Part shown: positions 33,881-43,175 of the stretch, in pieces
Numbering within the stretch: the first letter of the stretch is position 1
Layout of the letters: every line of letters begins with the position of its first letter
Assembly: GCF_902859935.1 (NCBI RefSeq)
Contig: NZ_CADIKI010000005.1
Location: forward strand, 248,001-312,000
Source: Paraburkholderia fynbosensis
GTDB lineage: Bacteria > Pseudomonadota > Gammaproteobacteria > Burkholderiales > Burkholderiaceae
Length of the DNA stretch: 64,000 nt
Direction: 5' to 3'
The notes under the pieces: generated by a model
Told to the model about the DNA's origin: nothing
What the model saw: the letters and a program-made list of their open reading frames with translations, nothing else
The model's database searches: none
Program-made: the position numbers and the translations under genes

Positions 33881-36178
33881 ATGAGCTCGGCACATAAGGA
33901 CACGGACGCCTACCAGCACGCCAGCGGCGGCTGGGGATCGATTAAAGCGGTCGCGGGCGCGCTCATGCAGGAAGGCGCGCCGGTTGGCACGAGCCGTGTG
34001 CTCGTGCATCAGAACAAGCCAGACGGCTTCATGTGTGTGAGTTGCTCCTGGGCCAAACCAGCGCATCCGCATCCATTCGAATTCTGCGAGAGCGGCGCGA
34101 AAGCCACCGCATGGGACACCACCTCGCGCCGCGTCGACGCTGATTTCTTCAAAGCCCACACACTGGCGGAACTGGAGCAATGGCACGATCACGCGCTGGA
34201 AGATGCCGGCCGCCTCTGCGCGCCGATGCGATGGGACTCTGCGCTGGATCAATACGTCGAAGTGACATGGGAGCATGCGTTCGGTGAAATCGGCCGCGAA
34301 CTGCGCGCCCTTCAGCCCGATGAAGCGGTGTTCTACACGTCCGGCCGCGCGTCGCTCGAAACCGCCTACATGTACCAGCTTTTCGCACGCATGTACGGCA
34401 CCAATAACTTGCCGGACAGTTCGAACATGTGCCATGAAAGCACGAGTGTCGGGCTCAAGGAAGCGATCGGCGTGGGCGTCGGCACGATCACACTGGACGA
34501 CTTCAAGCATACCGATCTGATGTTCTTCTTCGGCCAGAACGTGGGCACGAACAGTCCACGCATGCTGCACGACCTGCAGGAAGCGAGGGAGCGCGGCGTG
34601 CCGATCATCACGTTCAATCCGATTCGCGAGCCCGGCCTCGTGAGCTTCGTGAATCCGCAGTCGCCCACGCAAATGCTCAAGCCGGGCGCGACGCAAATCA
34701 GTACGCAATATCATCAGTTGAAAGCGGGCGGCGATTCGGCAGCGATCGTCGGCATCTGCAAGGCCGTGATCGAGGCGGACGACCACGCGCAAGCCACCGG
34801 CGCCGCGCGTATCGTCGACGCTGCGTTCATCGCACAGCATACGAGCGGCTTCGACGAGTTCGCGGACTATGTGCGCAGCGCCCGCTGGGACGAACTCGAG
34901 CACCTATGCGGTCTCTCGCGCGCGGCGCTCACGGCGGCGGCCGACGAATACATGCGGGCGAAGGCGGTCATCATCCACTACGGCATGGGCCTCACGCAGC
35001 ATCGGCTGGGCGTGCAGAACGTGCGGATGGTCGTGAATCTGCTGCTGTTACGCGGCAATATCGGCAAACCCGGCGCGGGGCCGTCGCCGATTCGCGGCCA
35101 TTCGAACGTCCAGGGACAGCGTACGGTGGGCATTACGGAAAAACCGGAACTCGCGCCGCTCGACAAGCTCGCCGAGCAGTACCACTTCGAGCCGCCGCGC
35201 ACGCAAGGCATGGCGACTGTCGATGCGTGCAAGGGCGTGATAAACGGCAAGGTGCGCGCCGTGTTCCAGCTAGGCGGCAACCTCGTGCGCTCGGTGCCCG
35301 ACCGCTACATAATCGAGCCGGCGTGGCGCAAGCTGCGGCTGACCGTCAACATTGCAACCAAACTCAATCGCAGCCATCTCGTGCATGGCGAAGTGTCCTA
35401 TCTGCTGCCTTGTTTGAGCCGCATTGAAATCGACGAGCGCATGGGCCGGCCGCAGGCGGTCTCGATGGAAGACAGCACCGGCTGCATGCACGGCTCGCGC
35501 GGCGTGGCGCAGCCGGCAAGCGACCGGCTGTTGTCCGAGCAGGCGATCGTCGCGGGAATCGCGAAGGCCACGCTCGATTCGCAATGGGTCGACTGGGACG
35601 CGTGGAGCAACGACTATGCGCTGATTCGCGACGCCATCGCCGAAACGTATCCGGACATTTTCCACGACTTCAACGCGCGTATGTGGACGCCGGGCGGCTT
35701 TCATCGGCCGCTGGCCGCACGCGAGCGTCAATGGAAAACGAAGAGCGGCAAGGCCGAATTCATGGTGCCGGCCACGCTGGACGAAGACCCCGACATGCCC
35801 GCTCGCCAGCCCGACGACCTGCGTCTCTTCACGCTGCGCAGCGACAGTCAGTTCAACACGACGATCTACACACTGGACGACCGGTTTCGCGGCGTACGGG
35901 GCTCGCGCATGGTGCTGTTGATGAATGCGCGCGACATCGCGCGCCGCGGGCTCGAAGCAGATGCCGAGGTATCGCTGGAGGCGGTATCTCCGGATGGAAT
36001 GGAACGTCGCATCGACGGGTTGCGCATCATTGCGTTCGACTTGCCCGAGGGTTGCGTCGCGGGTTACTACCCGGAATGCAATCCGCTCATTCCGCTGTCC
36101 CATCATGCGAAAGAGAGTAAGGTGCCCGCGGCCAAGGCGATTCCGGTGAAGGTGGTCGCCGCTCTTCGACCCGCTTGA
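33881..36178 (+). CDS. FdhF/YdeP-family molybdopterin oxidoreductase
   Basis: 765-residue bis-MGD enzyme of the YdeP branch. N-terminal MCVSCSWAKP (Cys52, Cys55) replaces the usual four-Cys cluster of formate dehydrogenases. GRASLETAYMYQLFARMYGTNN (in part), SSNMCHESTS and RGHSNVQGQRTVG are cofactor-binding blocks, and the C-terminal domain ends SHHAKESKVPAAK. GGGGAGG lies five bases before the ATG at 33881. Homologues have been linked to acid resistance but the reaction is unknown. No FdhD or electron-transfer gene is adjacent. Confidence 0.87.
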   Translation: MSSAHKDTDAYQHASGGWGSIKAVAGALMQEGAPVGTSRVLVHQNKPDGFMCVSCSWAKPAHPHPFEFCESGAKATAWDTTSRRVDADFFKAHTLAELEQWHDHALEDAGRLCAPMRWDSALDQYVEVTWEHAFGEIGRELRALQPDEAVFYTSGRASLETAYMYQLFARMYGTNNLPDSSNMCHESTSVGLKEAIGVGVGTITLDDFKHTDLMFFFGQNVGTNSPRMLHDLQEARERGVPIITFNPIREPGLVSFVNPQSPTQMLKPGATQISTQYHQLKAGGDSAAIVGICKAVIEADDHAQATGAARIVDAAFIAQHTSGFDEFADYVRSARWDELEHLCGLSRAALTAAADEYMRAKAVIIHYGMGLTQHRLGVQNVRMVVNLLLLRGNIGKPGAGPSPIRGHSNVQGQRTVGITEKPELAPLDKLAEQYHFEPPRTQGMATVDACKGVINGKVRAVFQLGGNLVRSVPDRYIIEPAWRKLRLTVNIATKLNRSHLVHGEVSYLLPCLSRIEIDERMGRPQAVSMEDSTGCMHGSRGVAQPASDRLLSEQAIVAGIAKATLDSQWVDWDAWSNDYALIRDAIAETYPDIFHDFNARMWTPGGFHRPLAARERQWKTKSGKAEFMVPATLDEDPDMPARQPDDLRLFTLRSDSQFNTTIYTLDDRFRGVRGSRMVLLMNARDIARRGLEADAEVSLEAVSPDGMERRIDGLRIIAFDLPEGCVAGYYPECNPLIPLSHHAKESKVPAAKAIPVKVVAALRPA

Positions 36179-36234
36179 TTGCGCACGTACCCGGTTCATG
36201 CCGGTCGCGATGCGACAGCGCGCCGGAATGAACG

Positions 36235-36430
36235 CTGTCGCCGTTCTGTTTATGCACGGCTGCGCGTACGCTCGCCACCTCTCTCGCCGTCACCGGCGCC
36301 GCCGCATTGCCCAGGTATTGCCGATGAACGTCAGCACATGCGCGATTTCGCGATCATTCGGTTTGCCGGCGAAAGACGGCATCTCGCGAGACTCCGGGCC
36401 GCCGTCAGTATGGGGGCTCGCGCCCCTTCA
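36235..36430 (-). pseudogene. Remnant of a c-type cytochrome C-terminus (frameshifted)
   Basis: The minus strand reads PHTDGGPESREMPSFAGKPN, then DREIAHVLTFIGNTW, a familiar end of alcohol-dehydrogenase-type cytochrome c subunits. The matching continuation (GNAAAPVTAREVASVRAAV) is in another frame because one base is missing after the Trp codon. A second shift occurs just upstream of PHTDGG. The haem-binding part is absent. Confidence 0.6.
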
Positions 36431-36474
36431 CCAGCAGTCGCACGAGCGGCACTGACGGTTCATCAACCGGGCAG

Positions 36475-36705
36475 GTGCTCGAGATCACCGGCGGTGAAGG
36501 TGTGGACCGCCGTTGCGAATGCGTCGGCTATCAGTGCAGTCGCAAGGGCCATGAAGTGCCGAATCTGACCATCAACAACCTGATCAAGGCAGTGCATCCA
36601 CAGGGGGCATCGGCGCGGCGGGCGTATTCCATTGCCGAAAATCCCAAAGCCGACGACGACCTTGCAAAGAAACCAGCTCGCACTCGATTTCGGACAGCTG
36701 TCATG
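36475..36705 (+). pseudogene. Remnant of a zinc-dependent formaldehyde dehydrogenase (FdhA type)
   Basis: The plus strand reads ITGGEGVDRRCECVGYQC, then GHEVPNLTINNLIKAV, as in glutathione-independent formaldehyde dehydrogenases. The next conserved pieces, GIGAAGVF, then IAENPKADDDLAK, then QLALDFGQL, are each in different frames, so at least three small indels have accumulated. Both ends of the gene are missing. Together with the neighbouring cytochrome remnant it fills the 567-bp gap 36179-36745. Confidence 0.65.
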
Positions 36706-36745
36706 CATCGCCCTCTTCGTGCTAGTCATGTCGTCGCAGCGGTGC

Positions 36746-37849
36746 TCATTTCGCGCGTGCAGGTTCGAGGCATTGGTCCGGCTCCTTACGTCCGTCGCGA
36801 ATCTGCTCCACGCAGATCGCGACCGCCTCGGCCACATTGGCCACATCTTTCTGCATCTCGACGTCGCGGTCGAGCGTGGCGTGACTGGTGGCATAAGGCT
36901 CGTAGTAGCCGATGAAGCGGTCGAGACGCGACTTCGCGCCCGACTCGATGAAACCCATCCAGTTGAGCCAGTCCGTCAGCGCCCGCCGCGAGCTTTCGAT
37001 GCCCGCGACATCGCCGTGGACGACGAGGCCATACGCTCTGCCCGCCAGATGCTTCGGATAGTCCCACCCAGCGAGTTCGATCCGCTTCGCCTCGTCCGCC
37101 TTCTTCCCATGCGTCGACGTGGGGTCCGGGTTGCCGCCGTCCGCACAGACGAGACGGTCCATCAAAAGCTTCAGCGGGCTGCTGACTTGATACCAGTAGA
37201 CCGGCGTCACGAACAGAACGCCATGGCACGCGGCGAAACGTTCGTAGATTTCGTTCATCCAGTCGTTCACCAGACCCAGCGAGTGATTCGGATAGCAGGT
37301 GCAAGGCCAGTGGCAGAGCGGCATCGCCGTCGACACACAGCCTTTGCAGGGATGAATATGCAGATCATGGTCCGAATTAAGCCGGGAAAGATCGAGGAAA
37401 TCGACCTCGCAGGCTTTGCGCTCCAGAGTTTGTTGCGCGAGTTTGCCGAGCCGGAAGCTCTTCGACATTTCGCCGGGACACGTATAGTCGTTTCGCGATG
37501 ACGCGTTGACTATGAGGACCCGGGAGGGCGTGGAGCGGTCTTGCTGTCGCGCCTGGGCGGCCTTGATGCGTTCACTGGCCGCGCGCCATTCCACGGACAG
37601 GTCGTAGTCGGGGTCCGCAAAGCCGCCCCCCGCCTTCCCGGTAACCGGCGATTTGCGGGCATTGCAATATGCGTCCCACGCAATTGCCTCGAGCCGGGCG
37701 AGCGAGGCGTCTTCCGCCCTGAACGCCGGATCGTAAAAGCGGGCCATGAAACGGTCGCGAAACGCCTCACGCGACATCTTTTCCGTCACTTGCCCCTTCC
37801 GGACTTCGATCGGCTGGTAGCCGGCAGACTGCTCTGAATTTGAACTCAT
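36746..37849 (-). CDS. NAD(P)H-dependent FMN reductase / flavodoxin-fold protein
   Basis: 367-residue protein with an N-terminal helical segment of about 115 residues followed by a flavodoxin-like domain: RVLIVNASSRNDYTCPGEMS (FMN phosphate loop) and FVTPVYWYQVSSPLKLLMDRL, typical of the FMN-reductase family. An unusual Cys-rich loop HPCKGCVSTAMPLCHWPCTC sits between them and could hold a metal or a cluster. The start at 37849 is chosen over one 123 bases upstream, which adds an unrelated leader. Role unknown. Confidence 0.75.
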   Translation of the reverse strand: MSSNSEQSAGYQPIEVRKGQVTEKMSREAFRDRFMARFYDPAFRAEDASLARLEAIAWDAYCNARKSPVTGKAGGGFADPDYDLSVEWRAASERIKAAQARQQDRSTPSRVLIVNASSRNDYTCPGEMSKSFRLGKLAQQTLERKACEVDFLDLSRLNSDHDLHIHPCKGCVSTAMPLCHWPCTCYPNHSLGLVNDWMNEIYERFAACHGVLFVTPVYWYQVSSPLKLLMDRLVCADGGNPDPTSTHGKKADEAKRIELAGWDYPKHLAGRAYGLVVHGDVAGIESSRRALTDWLNWMGFIESGAKSRLDRFIGYYEPYATSHATLDRDVEMQKDVANVAEAVAICVEQIRDGRKEPDQCLEPARAK

Positions 37850-37932
37850 GACGTGTCGCCTGAGAGCACGGATTCGTTCAGCTTCAGCAACCTTCGTACC
37901 TGTGTCGGCCCAAGTCCGTTCGGTGGGCACCA

Positions 37933-37961
37933 TAAAAAAAGCCGCAGACAGCGCTGCGGCC
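37933..37961 (-). terminator. Rho-independent terminator with no known gene in front of it
   Basis: On the minus strand, GCCGCAG / CTGCGGC (7-bp stem, 6-base loop) is followed by seven T. It lies upstream of the flavodoxin-fold gene, so it must end a transcript that starts further right. Confidence 0.7.
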
Positions 37962-38467
37962 AGAACACACACGCCGCGCGATGAGGCGCTGACGTTGCGT
38001 CAATGTCTCATGCTCGAGCGCGTGAAACAATCCGGTTTTTTGTCTGACCTTAGGGTGCTGCCGCGCAGGCCGCGTCCACGCTGGCATCGCGGATTTGAGA
38101 AAATTGGATGTGTTGCAAAAACGCCAAAACATATTGATCTCGGGAATTTTGGCGGTGTATGTCACCGGCGCGAGAGGATATGTGCATACAAATAGATTGC
38201 TCACGCCGTGACATATCGTGGGTGAGCGCATGAAGACGTACAAACCCTGACCTGGCCTGTGGTCGGCCCCCCTCGTGACGCACTACGAGGAGTGCTACGA
38301 TAAGGCCCGCCCATCGTGATAGCTGACGGTAAAAGCGCCGCGACATCGACCAGCATTCCTCGGAGACTTCATCCCGGAGTAGTCCGCCTTCTTCAAGCAA
38401 GCCGAACCCGTTTTTTCGTAGTGGAGTAGTCAGGCCGTTCAATACTCGAACAACAAGGAGACGTTCA
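37962..38467. other. Intergenic region, possible small RNA on the minus strand
   Basis: No protein gene with a credible start or family is visible. The minus strand leads into the strong terminator at 37933-37961, so a non-coding RNA or leader peptide transcript is possible. AAGGAG before 38468 belongs to the binding-protein gene. The plus strand around 38270-38310 can form small hairpins but no riboswitch class is recognised. Confidence 0.35.
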
Positions 38468-39271
38468 ATGAAATTGTCGAAGCTCGTGCTCATCAACCTG
38501 TTGGCTTTGTCGGCCGCCGGCTTGGCCTCCGTTGCCGCCCATGCTGAAGATTTGCTGGACACCGTCAAGCAGGCCGGGGTACTCAAGGTGGGTCTGGAAG
38601 GCACCTATCCTCCGTTCGACTATCGGAACAACGACGGCCAACTCGAAGGCTTCGATGTCGATGTCGCGAAAGCGGTTGCCGCCAAGCTCGGCGTCAAGGC
38701 GCAGTTCATTCCTACCGAATGGAGCGGTATCATCGCGGCGCTCCAGACCGGGAAGTTCGACGTCATCGTGAACCAGGTGACGATCACGCCGCAACGCAAG
38801 CAGGCCCTCGACTTCAGTCAGCCCTACACCTACTCGGCCGCGCAATTGATTCAGCGCGCGGATGACAAGCGCGAATTCAAGTCACTGGACGAATTCAAAG
38901 GGGACAAGAAGCTGGGGGTGACGCTCGGGACCAACTACGATCAGATGGCGCGAGCCGTCCAGGGCATCAACGTGCAGACGTACCCCGGCGCGCCCGAAAA
39001 GTTGCGTGACCTGGCCAGCAAGCGTATTGATGCGACGATCGACGACCGGCTGATGCTGCCGTACATCATCAAGACCTCACAGTTGCCGCTGCGGCCCGGT
39101 GCGGTACTCAAGGGAGCCGAGCAGGAGATGGGTATTCCGTTCCGCCAGAACAATCCCAAGTTTGCGAAAGCCATCAACGATGCGCTGACCGAGTTGAAGC
39201 AGGACGGTACGCTGAAAAAGATATCCGTTCATTGGTTCGGTACCGACGTGACCCAACCCGTTGCGCAGTAA
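38468..39271 (+). CDS. Periplasmic amino-acid (cystine-type) binding protein, SBP family 3
   Basis: 267-residue secreted binding protein: signal peptide cleaved near AHA-ED, then GVLKVGLEGTYPPFDYRNND and GFDVDVAKAVAAKLGVKAQF, the family 3 pattern; FDVIVNQVTITPQRKQALDF and LGTNYDQMA follow. Closest in style to FliY/TcyA cystine-binding proteins. AAGGAG lies seven bases before the ATG. No permease or ATPase genes follow, so it either works with components encoded elsewhere or is an orphan. Confidence 0.87.
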   Translation: MKLSKLVLINLLALSAAGLASVAAHAEDLLDTVKQAGVLKVGLEGTYPPFDYRNNDGQLEGFDVDVAKAVAAKLGVKAQFIPTEWSGIIAALQTGKFDVIVNQVTITPQRKQALDFSQPYTYSAAQLIQRADDKREFKSLDEFKGDKKLGVTLGTNYDQMARAVQGINVQTYPGAPEKLRDLASKRIDATIDDRLMLPYIIKTSQLPLRPGAVLKGAEQEMGIPFRQNNPKFAKAINDALTELKQDGTLKKISVHWFGTDVTQPVAQ

Positions 39272-39293
39272 TTCCGCAGCCTGTCTGCATAGG

Positions 39294-39322
39294 CACGCCG
39301 ATCCGCTGGACTGGTCGGCGTG
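39294..39322 (+). terminator. Hairpin after the binding-protein gene
   Basis: 8-bp perfect stem CACGCCGA / TCGGCGTG with a 13-base loop, 22 bp after the stop codon. No T-run follows, so it may be only an mRNA-end hairpin. Confidence 0.4.
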
Positions 39323-39938
39323 GCGGATTGCACACTGATCGCGCAGCGACATCCGTCAATGTCGTCAGTCATCACGCGGTCATATGAGCCGGCCCGCCGC
39401 GCCGACCAAGTCCCCCACATCTTTGCGTAGGCCGTACGACGTGTGCTCGCCCGAGCACCGCTCCCGTCTTTGCGCCCCTCGCTTCAGCTAACGCCGACCG
39501 CGGGCCGCGCGTTGAGCGTGCCGTGTGCAGGCGGACATGGCACGCTTCAGTGTCTGCTGTTGTATCCAACAGTTCTATCTGGACGCCGACGCGGCCGCGC
39601 AATCGGACCCGCCGTTCACCCATCACCGGCCGCACCTCGTGAACCATGCGCGAATGCCAGAAGTACAAACAAAGCGCGCCTGACTCGCCCCGCCGCTATT
39701 TGAGACCGACCGTTCGCTTGCACAAGGGCGACTGCGCGACGCCGCCACTCAGCGCCCGTTCGCCTCGCACACCCGCGAGCGCCCCATCGCCAACTCCCGC
39801 GCACTTTACCTGGGGCAGAACTCGGGCGCACAATCTGTCCGGCTATGGCGGCCCGCGATACTCTCACCAGTTTGATCGGCAACCGCCCACAGACTCACTT
39901 CCGCACGCACAGTGCGCACACCCCTTCGGAACGCGTCC
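39323..39938. other. Intergenic region without a recognisable gene
   Basis: About 600 bp. A minus-strand frame near 39560-39660 contains VHEVRPV, vaguely like the end of 2-oxoglutarate/iron oxygenases, but the match is too short to call. No start with a ribosome binding site is seen except the one for the next gene. Confidence 0.3.
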
Positions 39939-41612
39939 ATGAGCAATAAGTCTTCAGGCAAACTGGAAGATCTGTTGGCAGGCGGCAGCCGCCACTACCA
40001 GATCTTTCCCAAGTTGGATGAGCGGCAATTCGCGCTTTTGGAACGATACGGCGAACGGCGCAAACTGATCACCGGCGACGTGCTGTTCTCCGAAGGCGAG
40101 CGCCATATACCCATGTTCGCTATCGTCTCCGGCACCATCGAGGCGACGAGGGGCACGGGCGAGAACATGCACGTGCTGGGTCTGCACGGGCCCGGCAGTT
40201 TCACCGGCGAAGTGGGAACGCTTGCGGGTCGCGCCGCGGTGGCGAGCGCCCGCGCGACCAGCGACTGCGAAGTGATCGTAATCGACGAGGAGTCGCTGCG
40301 CGCGCTCGTCATCGCTGAAGCGCAGTTGAGCGAAACGATCATGCGCGCCTATATCCTGCGGCGCGTCGCCTTCATTCAGGATCAGAACGGCGGCGTACTG
40401 GTCATCGGCAGCCCCGCCTCGCTGGACACGCTCAAGTTGCGGCATTTCCTGAGCCGCAACGCTCATCCCTTTGCCTACTTCGATATCGTCGAACACGAAG
40501 AAGCGAAAGCACTTCTTGAACGCTATGGCGCGACGGAAGCCGATTTGCCAGTGGTGATCACGTTGCAAGGAAACGTGCTGAAGCAGCCGACCCATCGAGC
40601 CGTCGCCGATGCGATCGGGCTGAGCCCCGACCGCCTGAATGGCGAGCAATTCGACGTGGTGGTAGTCGGCGCGGGACCGGGCGGTCTTGCGGCTGCGGTT
40701 TACGCGGCGTCCGAAGGATTGAGGGTGGCCGTGCTGGACACCAAGGCGCCGGGCGGCCAGGCGGGTACCAGTTCGAAGATCGAAAATTATTTCGGTTTCC
40801 CAACTGGCATCTCGGGGCAGGCGCTTGCCGGGCGCGGCCTGTCGCAATGTCGTAAATTCGGCGCCGAGGTCGGCGTGCCGATCGAAGTACTCGGCATCGA
40901 ATGCCGCAATGCGCCGCCCTTTCACCTCCGTCTCAATTACGACGAGCATCTGTACGCCCGCTCGGTCGTGATCGCGACCGGCGCACGCTATCGCAAACCC
41001 ATGCTGGAGCGCCTCGAACATTTCGAGGGACGCGGCATCTATTACAGCGCGACGTATATGGAAGCCGCGTTCTGTGCGCAGCAGGAGTTGGTCATCGTCG
41101 GCGGAGGCAACTCGGCGGGCCAGGCCGCGGTCTTTCTCGCGGGATTCGCCCGTCACGTGCATGTCGTGATTCGCGGTGACGGACTCAATGCGAGCATGTC
41201 GAACTATCTGATCAGGCGCATCGAGGCAGCCGCAAATATCATCGTTCATACGCGAACGCAGATCGTGGAATTGAACGGCGACACGCAACTCGAATCGATC
41301 AAATGGGACCGGCAAGGGCAGATCGAAGAAAAGACGATCCGCCATGTCTTCCTTTTTCTCGGTGCACAGCCCAATACCGCATGGCTTGGCGATTGCGTCG
41401 AACTCGACAGGAACGGCTTTGTGCTCACGGGACCCGATGCAATCAACACATGGTCTTCGGAGCGCCCCGCTCATTTTCTCGAAACGAGCCGGCCCGGCAT
41501 CTTCGCGGTGGGTGACGTCCGCAGCGGCTCGGTCAAGAGAGTGGCGGCGGCTGTCGGGGAAGGCGCTGCTGCGGTTCAGTCTCTGCACCAGTTTCTCGCG
41601 CTCGGGGAGTGA
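39939..41612 (+). CDS. cNMP-binding domain / thioredoxin-reductase-like FAD oxidoreductase fusion
   Basis: 557-residue three-part protein. Residues 20-140 form a cyclic-nucleotide-binding domain with the phosphate cassette GSFTGEVGTLAGRAAVASAR near 87-106. Residues 150-230 resemble a glutaredoxin-fold module without a CxxC. Residues 238-557 are a thioredoxin-reductase-like unit with FAD motif GAGPGGLAAA at 244 and NADP motif VGGGNSAGQAA at 387. The redox CxxC of thioredoxin reductase is replaced by YYSATYMEAAFC near 368-379. It cannot be a normal disulfide reductase; a ferredoxin/flavodoxin-type or regulatory flavoenzyme is more likely. The start at 39939 begins right at conserved sequence. 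Confidence 0.82.
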   Translation: MSNKSSGKLEDLLAGGSRHYQIFPKLDERQFALLERYGERRKLITGDVLFSEGERHIPMFAIVSGTIEATRGTGENMHVLGLHGPGSFTGEVGTLAGRAAVASARATSDCEVIVIDEESLRALVIAEAQLSETIMRAYILRRVAFIQDQNGGVLVIGSPASLDTLKLRHFLSRNAHPFAYFDIVEHEEAKALLERYGATEADLPVVITLQGNVLKQPTHRAVADAIGLSPDRLNGEQFDVVVVGAGPGGLAAAVYAASEGLRVAVLDTKAPGGQAGTSSKIENYFGFPTGISGQALAGRGLSQCRKFGAEVGVPIEVLGIECRNAPPFHLRLNYDEHLYARSVVIATGARYRKPMLERLEHFEGRGIYYSATYMEAAFCAQQELVIVGGGNSAGQAAVFLAGFARHVHVVIRGDGLNASMSNYLIRRIEAAANIIVHTRTQIVELNGDTQLESIKWDRQGQIEEKTIRHVFLFLGAQPNTAWLGDCVELDRNGFVLTGPDAINTWSSERPAHFLETSRPGIFAVGDVRSGSVKRVAAAVGEGAAAVQSLHQFLALGE

Positions 41613-41637
41613 TGCCGGAATCGCCGCCGAAATGGTT

Positions 41638-41666
41638 GAAGCCGACCTCTCTACGAGGCCGGCTTC
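41638..41666 (+). terminator. Hairpin after the flavoprotein fusion gene
   Basis: 12-bp stem GAAGCCGACCTC / GAGGCCGGCTTC with one mismatch and a 5-base loop, 25 bp after the stop. The T-run is poor. The remainder of the 304-bp gap to 41916 shows nothing else. Confidence 0.55.
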
Positions 41667-41916
41667 AGTGCCAGTGCTTTCCTGGCTGTCTGTTTGCGCT
41701 GCTGCATGTTTGCCAGTTTTCCCGGCCCAGACGCAACCTGCGTTCCATCGACTTGTCTTCGTCAACGCGCCTGGACGCAGTCAAACTGGCGGGCGTAATT
41801 TAGCACGCGACTATGCCGGATAACTGTTTCCAAAGCAGAGAAAGAGTCAAGAATTGTAATTTCGCGCGGGATGCCCGCCACCATCGGCAACGCGCAATCC
41901 CACGGCCTTCTGGCCC

Positions 41917-43104
41917 TTAAAACGCGTGCCTGAGCCCCACCATCCCGACGAATTGCGAAGGTCCGGACGACGGCGTCGTATTCTGCGAGTCACCGACCAC
42001 CGCGACTGCATCGACGATACTCGTCGCGCCGACACCCGTTGCGACCAACGACTTGCCACGTGCATGCTGGTATGCCTGCAGCGCATAGAGCGTCGTGCGT
42101 GCGGACAGGTTGTACGTCTGTTCGAGCGAAATCTGTTGATAGCGTGCGGGATCACTGATGCCATTCGCCTTGCTGGCCTGCGTATAGCTGTAGCCCGCGC
42201 CGACTGTCACACTGGACGTGACCCGGTAGGTCGAAATCACGCCGTACGTATTGAACACGGCCTTGCTCGTAAACAGAGAACCATTGCCCGGCGTGTATTG
42301 CACGTTCGAATAGTTGATGCCGACCATCAGGTCCTGCAAGCTATAGCGCGCCGCCGCAGCAAACAGTTGTGCGCTACGCGCGGTAGCGTAGCCATTATTC
42401 ACCGGCGAGTTGATTGCAAAGCTGCCGAGCGCCGCGCTCGTCGCGATGTCTTTCAGCTTCACGTAGCCCGCTGCAATCGCAAACGGCCTGTAATCGTAGC
42501 GAAACGCTGCGCTGAAATGGCTGCCGTTGGCAATGCTGCCCGGCACACCACCCAGCCCGTATTGCGCGCTCATCTGCAGGCCCGCAATAGTCGGCGATAG
42601 ATAGGTTACCGAATTATTGAAGCGCAACGTCGTGTCGAGCGCGTCGATATCGCCGGGATGCGCGCCGGTCGCGCCGGTGAGCACGCCGGTCGGCCCGAGT
42701 GCGCCGACCATCTGGAAGTAAGGCGTGTATTGGCGGCCGAGCGTCACCGTGCCGTAGCGGTCATTCGCGAGGCCCACATAAGCCTGTCGATTGAACAGGT
42801 AGCCGGCGCTGCTTTGCGCGCCGGTCAGCGAATTAAAGCCGCTTTCGAGCCGGAAAATCGCCTTCGTGCCGCCGCCAATGTCTTCCGCGCCGAGCAGGCC
42901 GAACTTGCTCGCCTGCAGGTTGCCCTGGCTCATGTAGACGTTGGAGTGGCCGTTCTGATTGCTGACATAGGCAAACGCGTTATCGACGACGCCGTACAAC
43001 GTCACGCTGCTTTGCGCCCATGCGCTGCTCGACGCCACTGCGCCCGCCAACGGCAGGCAGGAAAGGACGATCGCGCGGGTTCGCGCGCGCTTCAAAGTGT
43101 TCAT
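41917..43104 (-). CDS. Outer-membrane porin, OmpC-like (Burkholderia type)
   Basis: 395-residue trimeric general porin. Signal peptide ends SAWAQ, then SSVTLYGVVDNAFAYVSNQN, the standard beta-proteobacterial start. RLESGFNSLTG and VTLGRQYTPYFQ are the conserved strands, and the chain ends MVGLRHAF with terminal Phe. It is the last gene of a leftward unit after GH31, 71 bp away, and could admit the oligosaccharide handled by that enzyme. Confidence 0.9.
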   Translation of the reverse strand: MNTLKRARTRAIVLSCLPLAGAVASSSAWAQSSVTLYGVVDNAFAYVSNQNGHSNVYMSQGNLQASKFGLLGAEDIGGGTKAIFRLESGFNSLTGAQSSAGYLFNRQAYVGLANDRYGTVTLGRQYTPYFQMVGALGPTGVLTGATGAHPGDIDALDTTLRFNNSVTYLSPTIAGLQMSAQYGLGGVPGSIANGSHFSAAFRYDYRPFAIAAGYVKLKDIATSAALGSFAINSPVNNGYATARSAQLFAAAARYSLQDLMVGINYSNVQYTPGNGSLFTSKAVFNTYGVISTYRVTSSVTVGAGYSYTQASKANGISDPARYQQISLEQTYNLSARTTLYALQAYQHARGKSLVATGVGATSIVDAVAVVGDSQNTTPSSGPSQFVGMVGLRHAF

Positions 43105-43175
43105 CGCTTGCTGGTCTCCGGATTGAATGTCCGGCCTGATCCCTCAGGCCGGTGCTGGACGTTTTTTCGAGGGGT

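Noticed and set aside
38250..38467. Riboswitch in the leader of the amino-acid binding protein
   Set aside because: Only short hairpins are visible, and they fit no riboswitch class I know.
39372..39668. Possible 2-oxoglutarate oxygenase remnant (VHEVRPV)
   Set aside because: The match is about seven residues only; no iron ligands are visible around it.
39954..41765. 603-codon minus-strand frame opposite the cNMP/flavoprotein gene
   Set aside because: No domain, and composition as expected for an antisense shadow.
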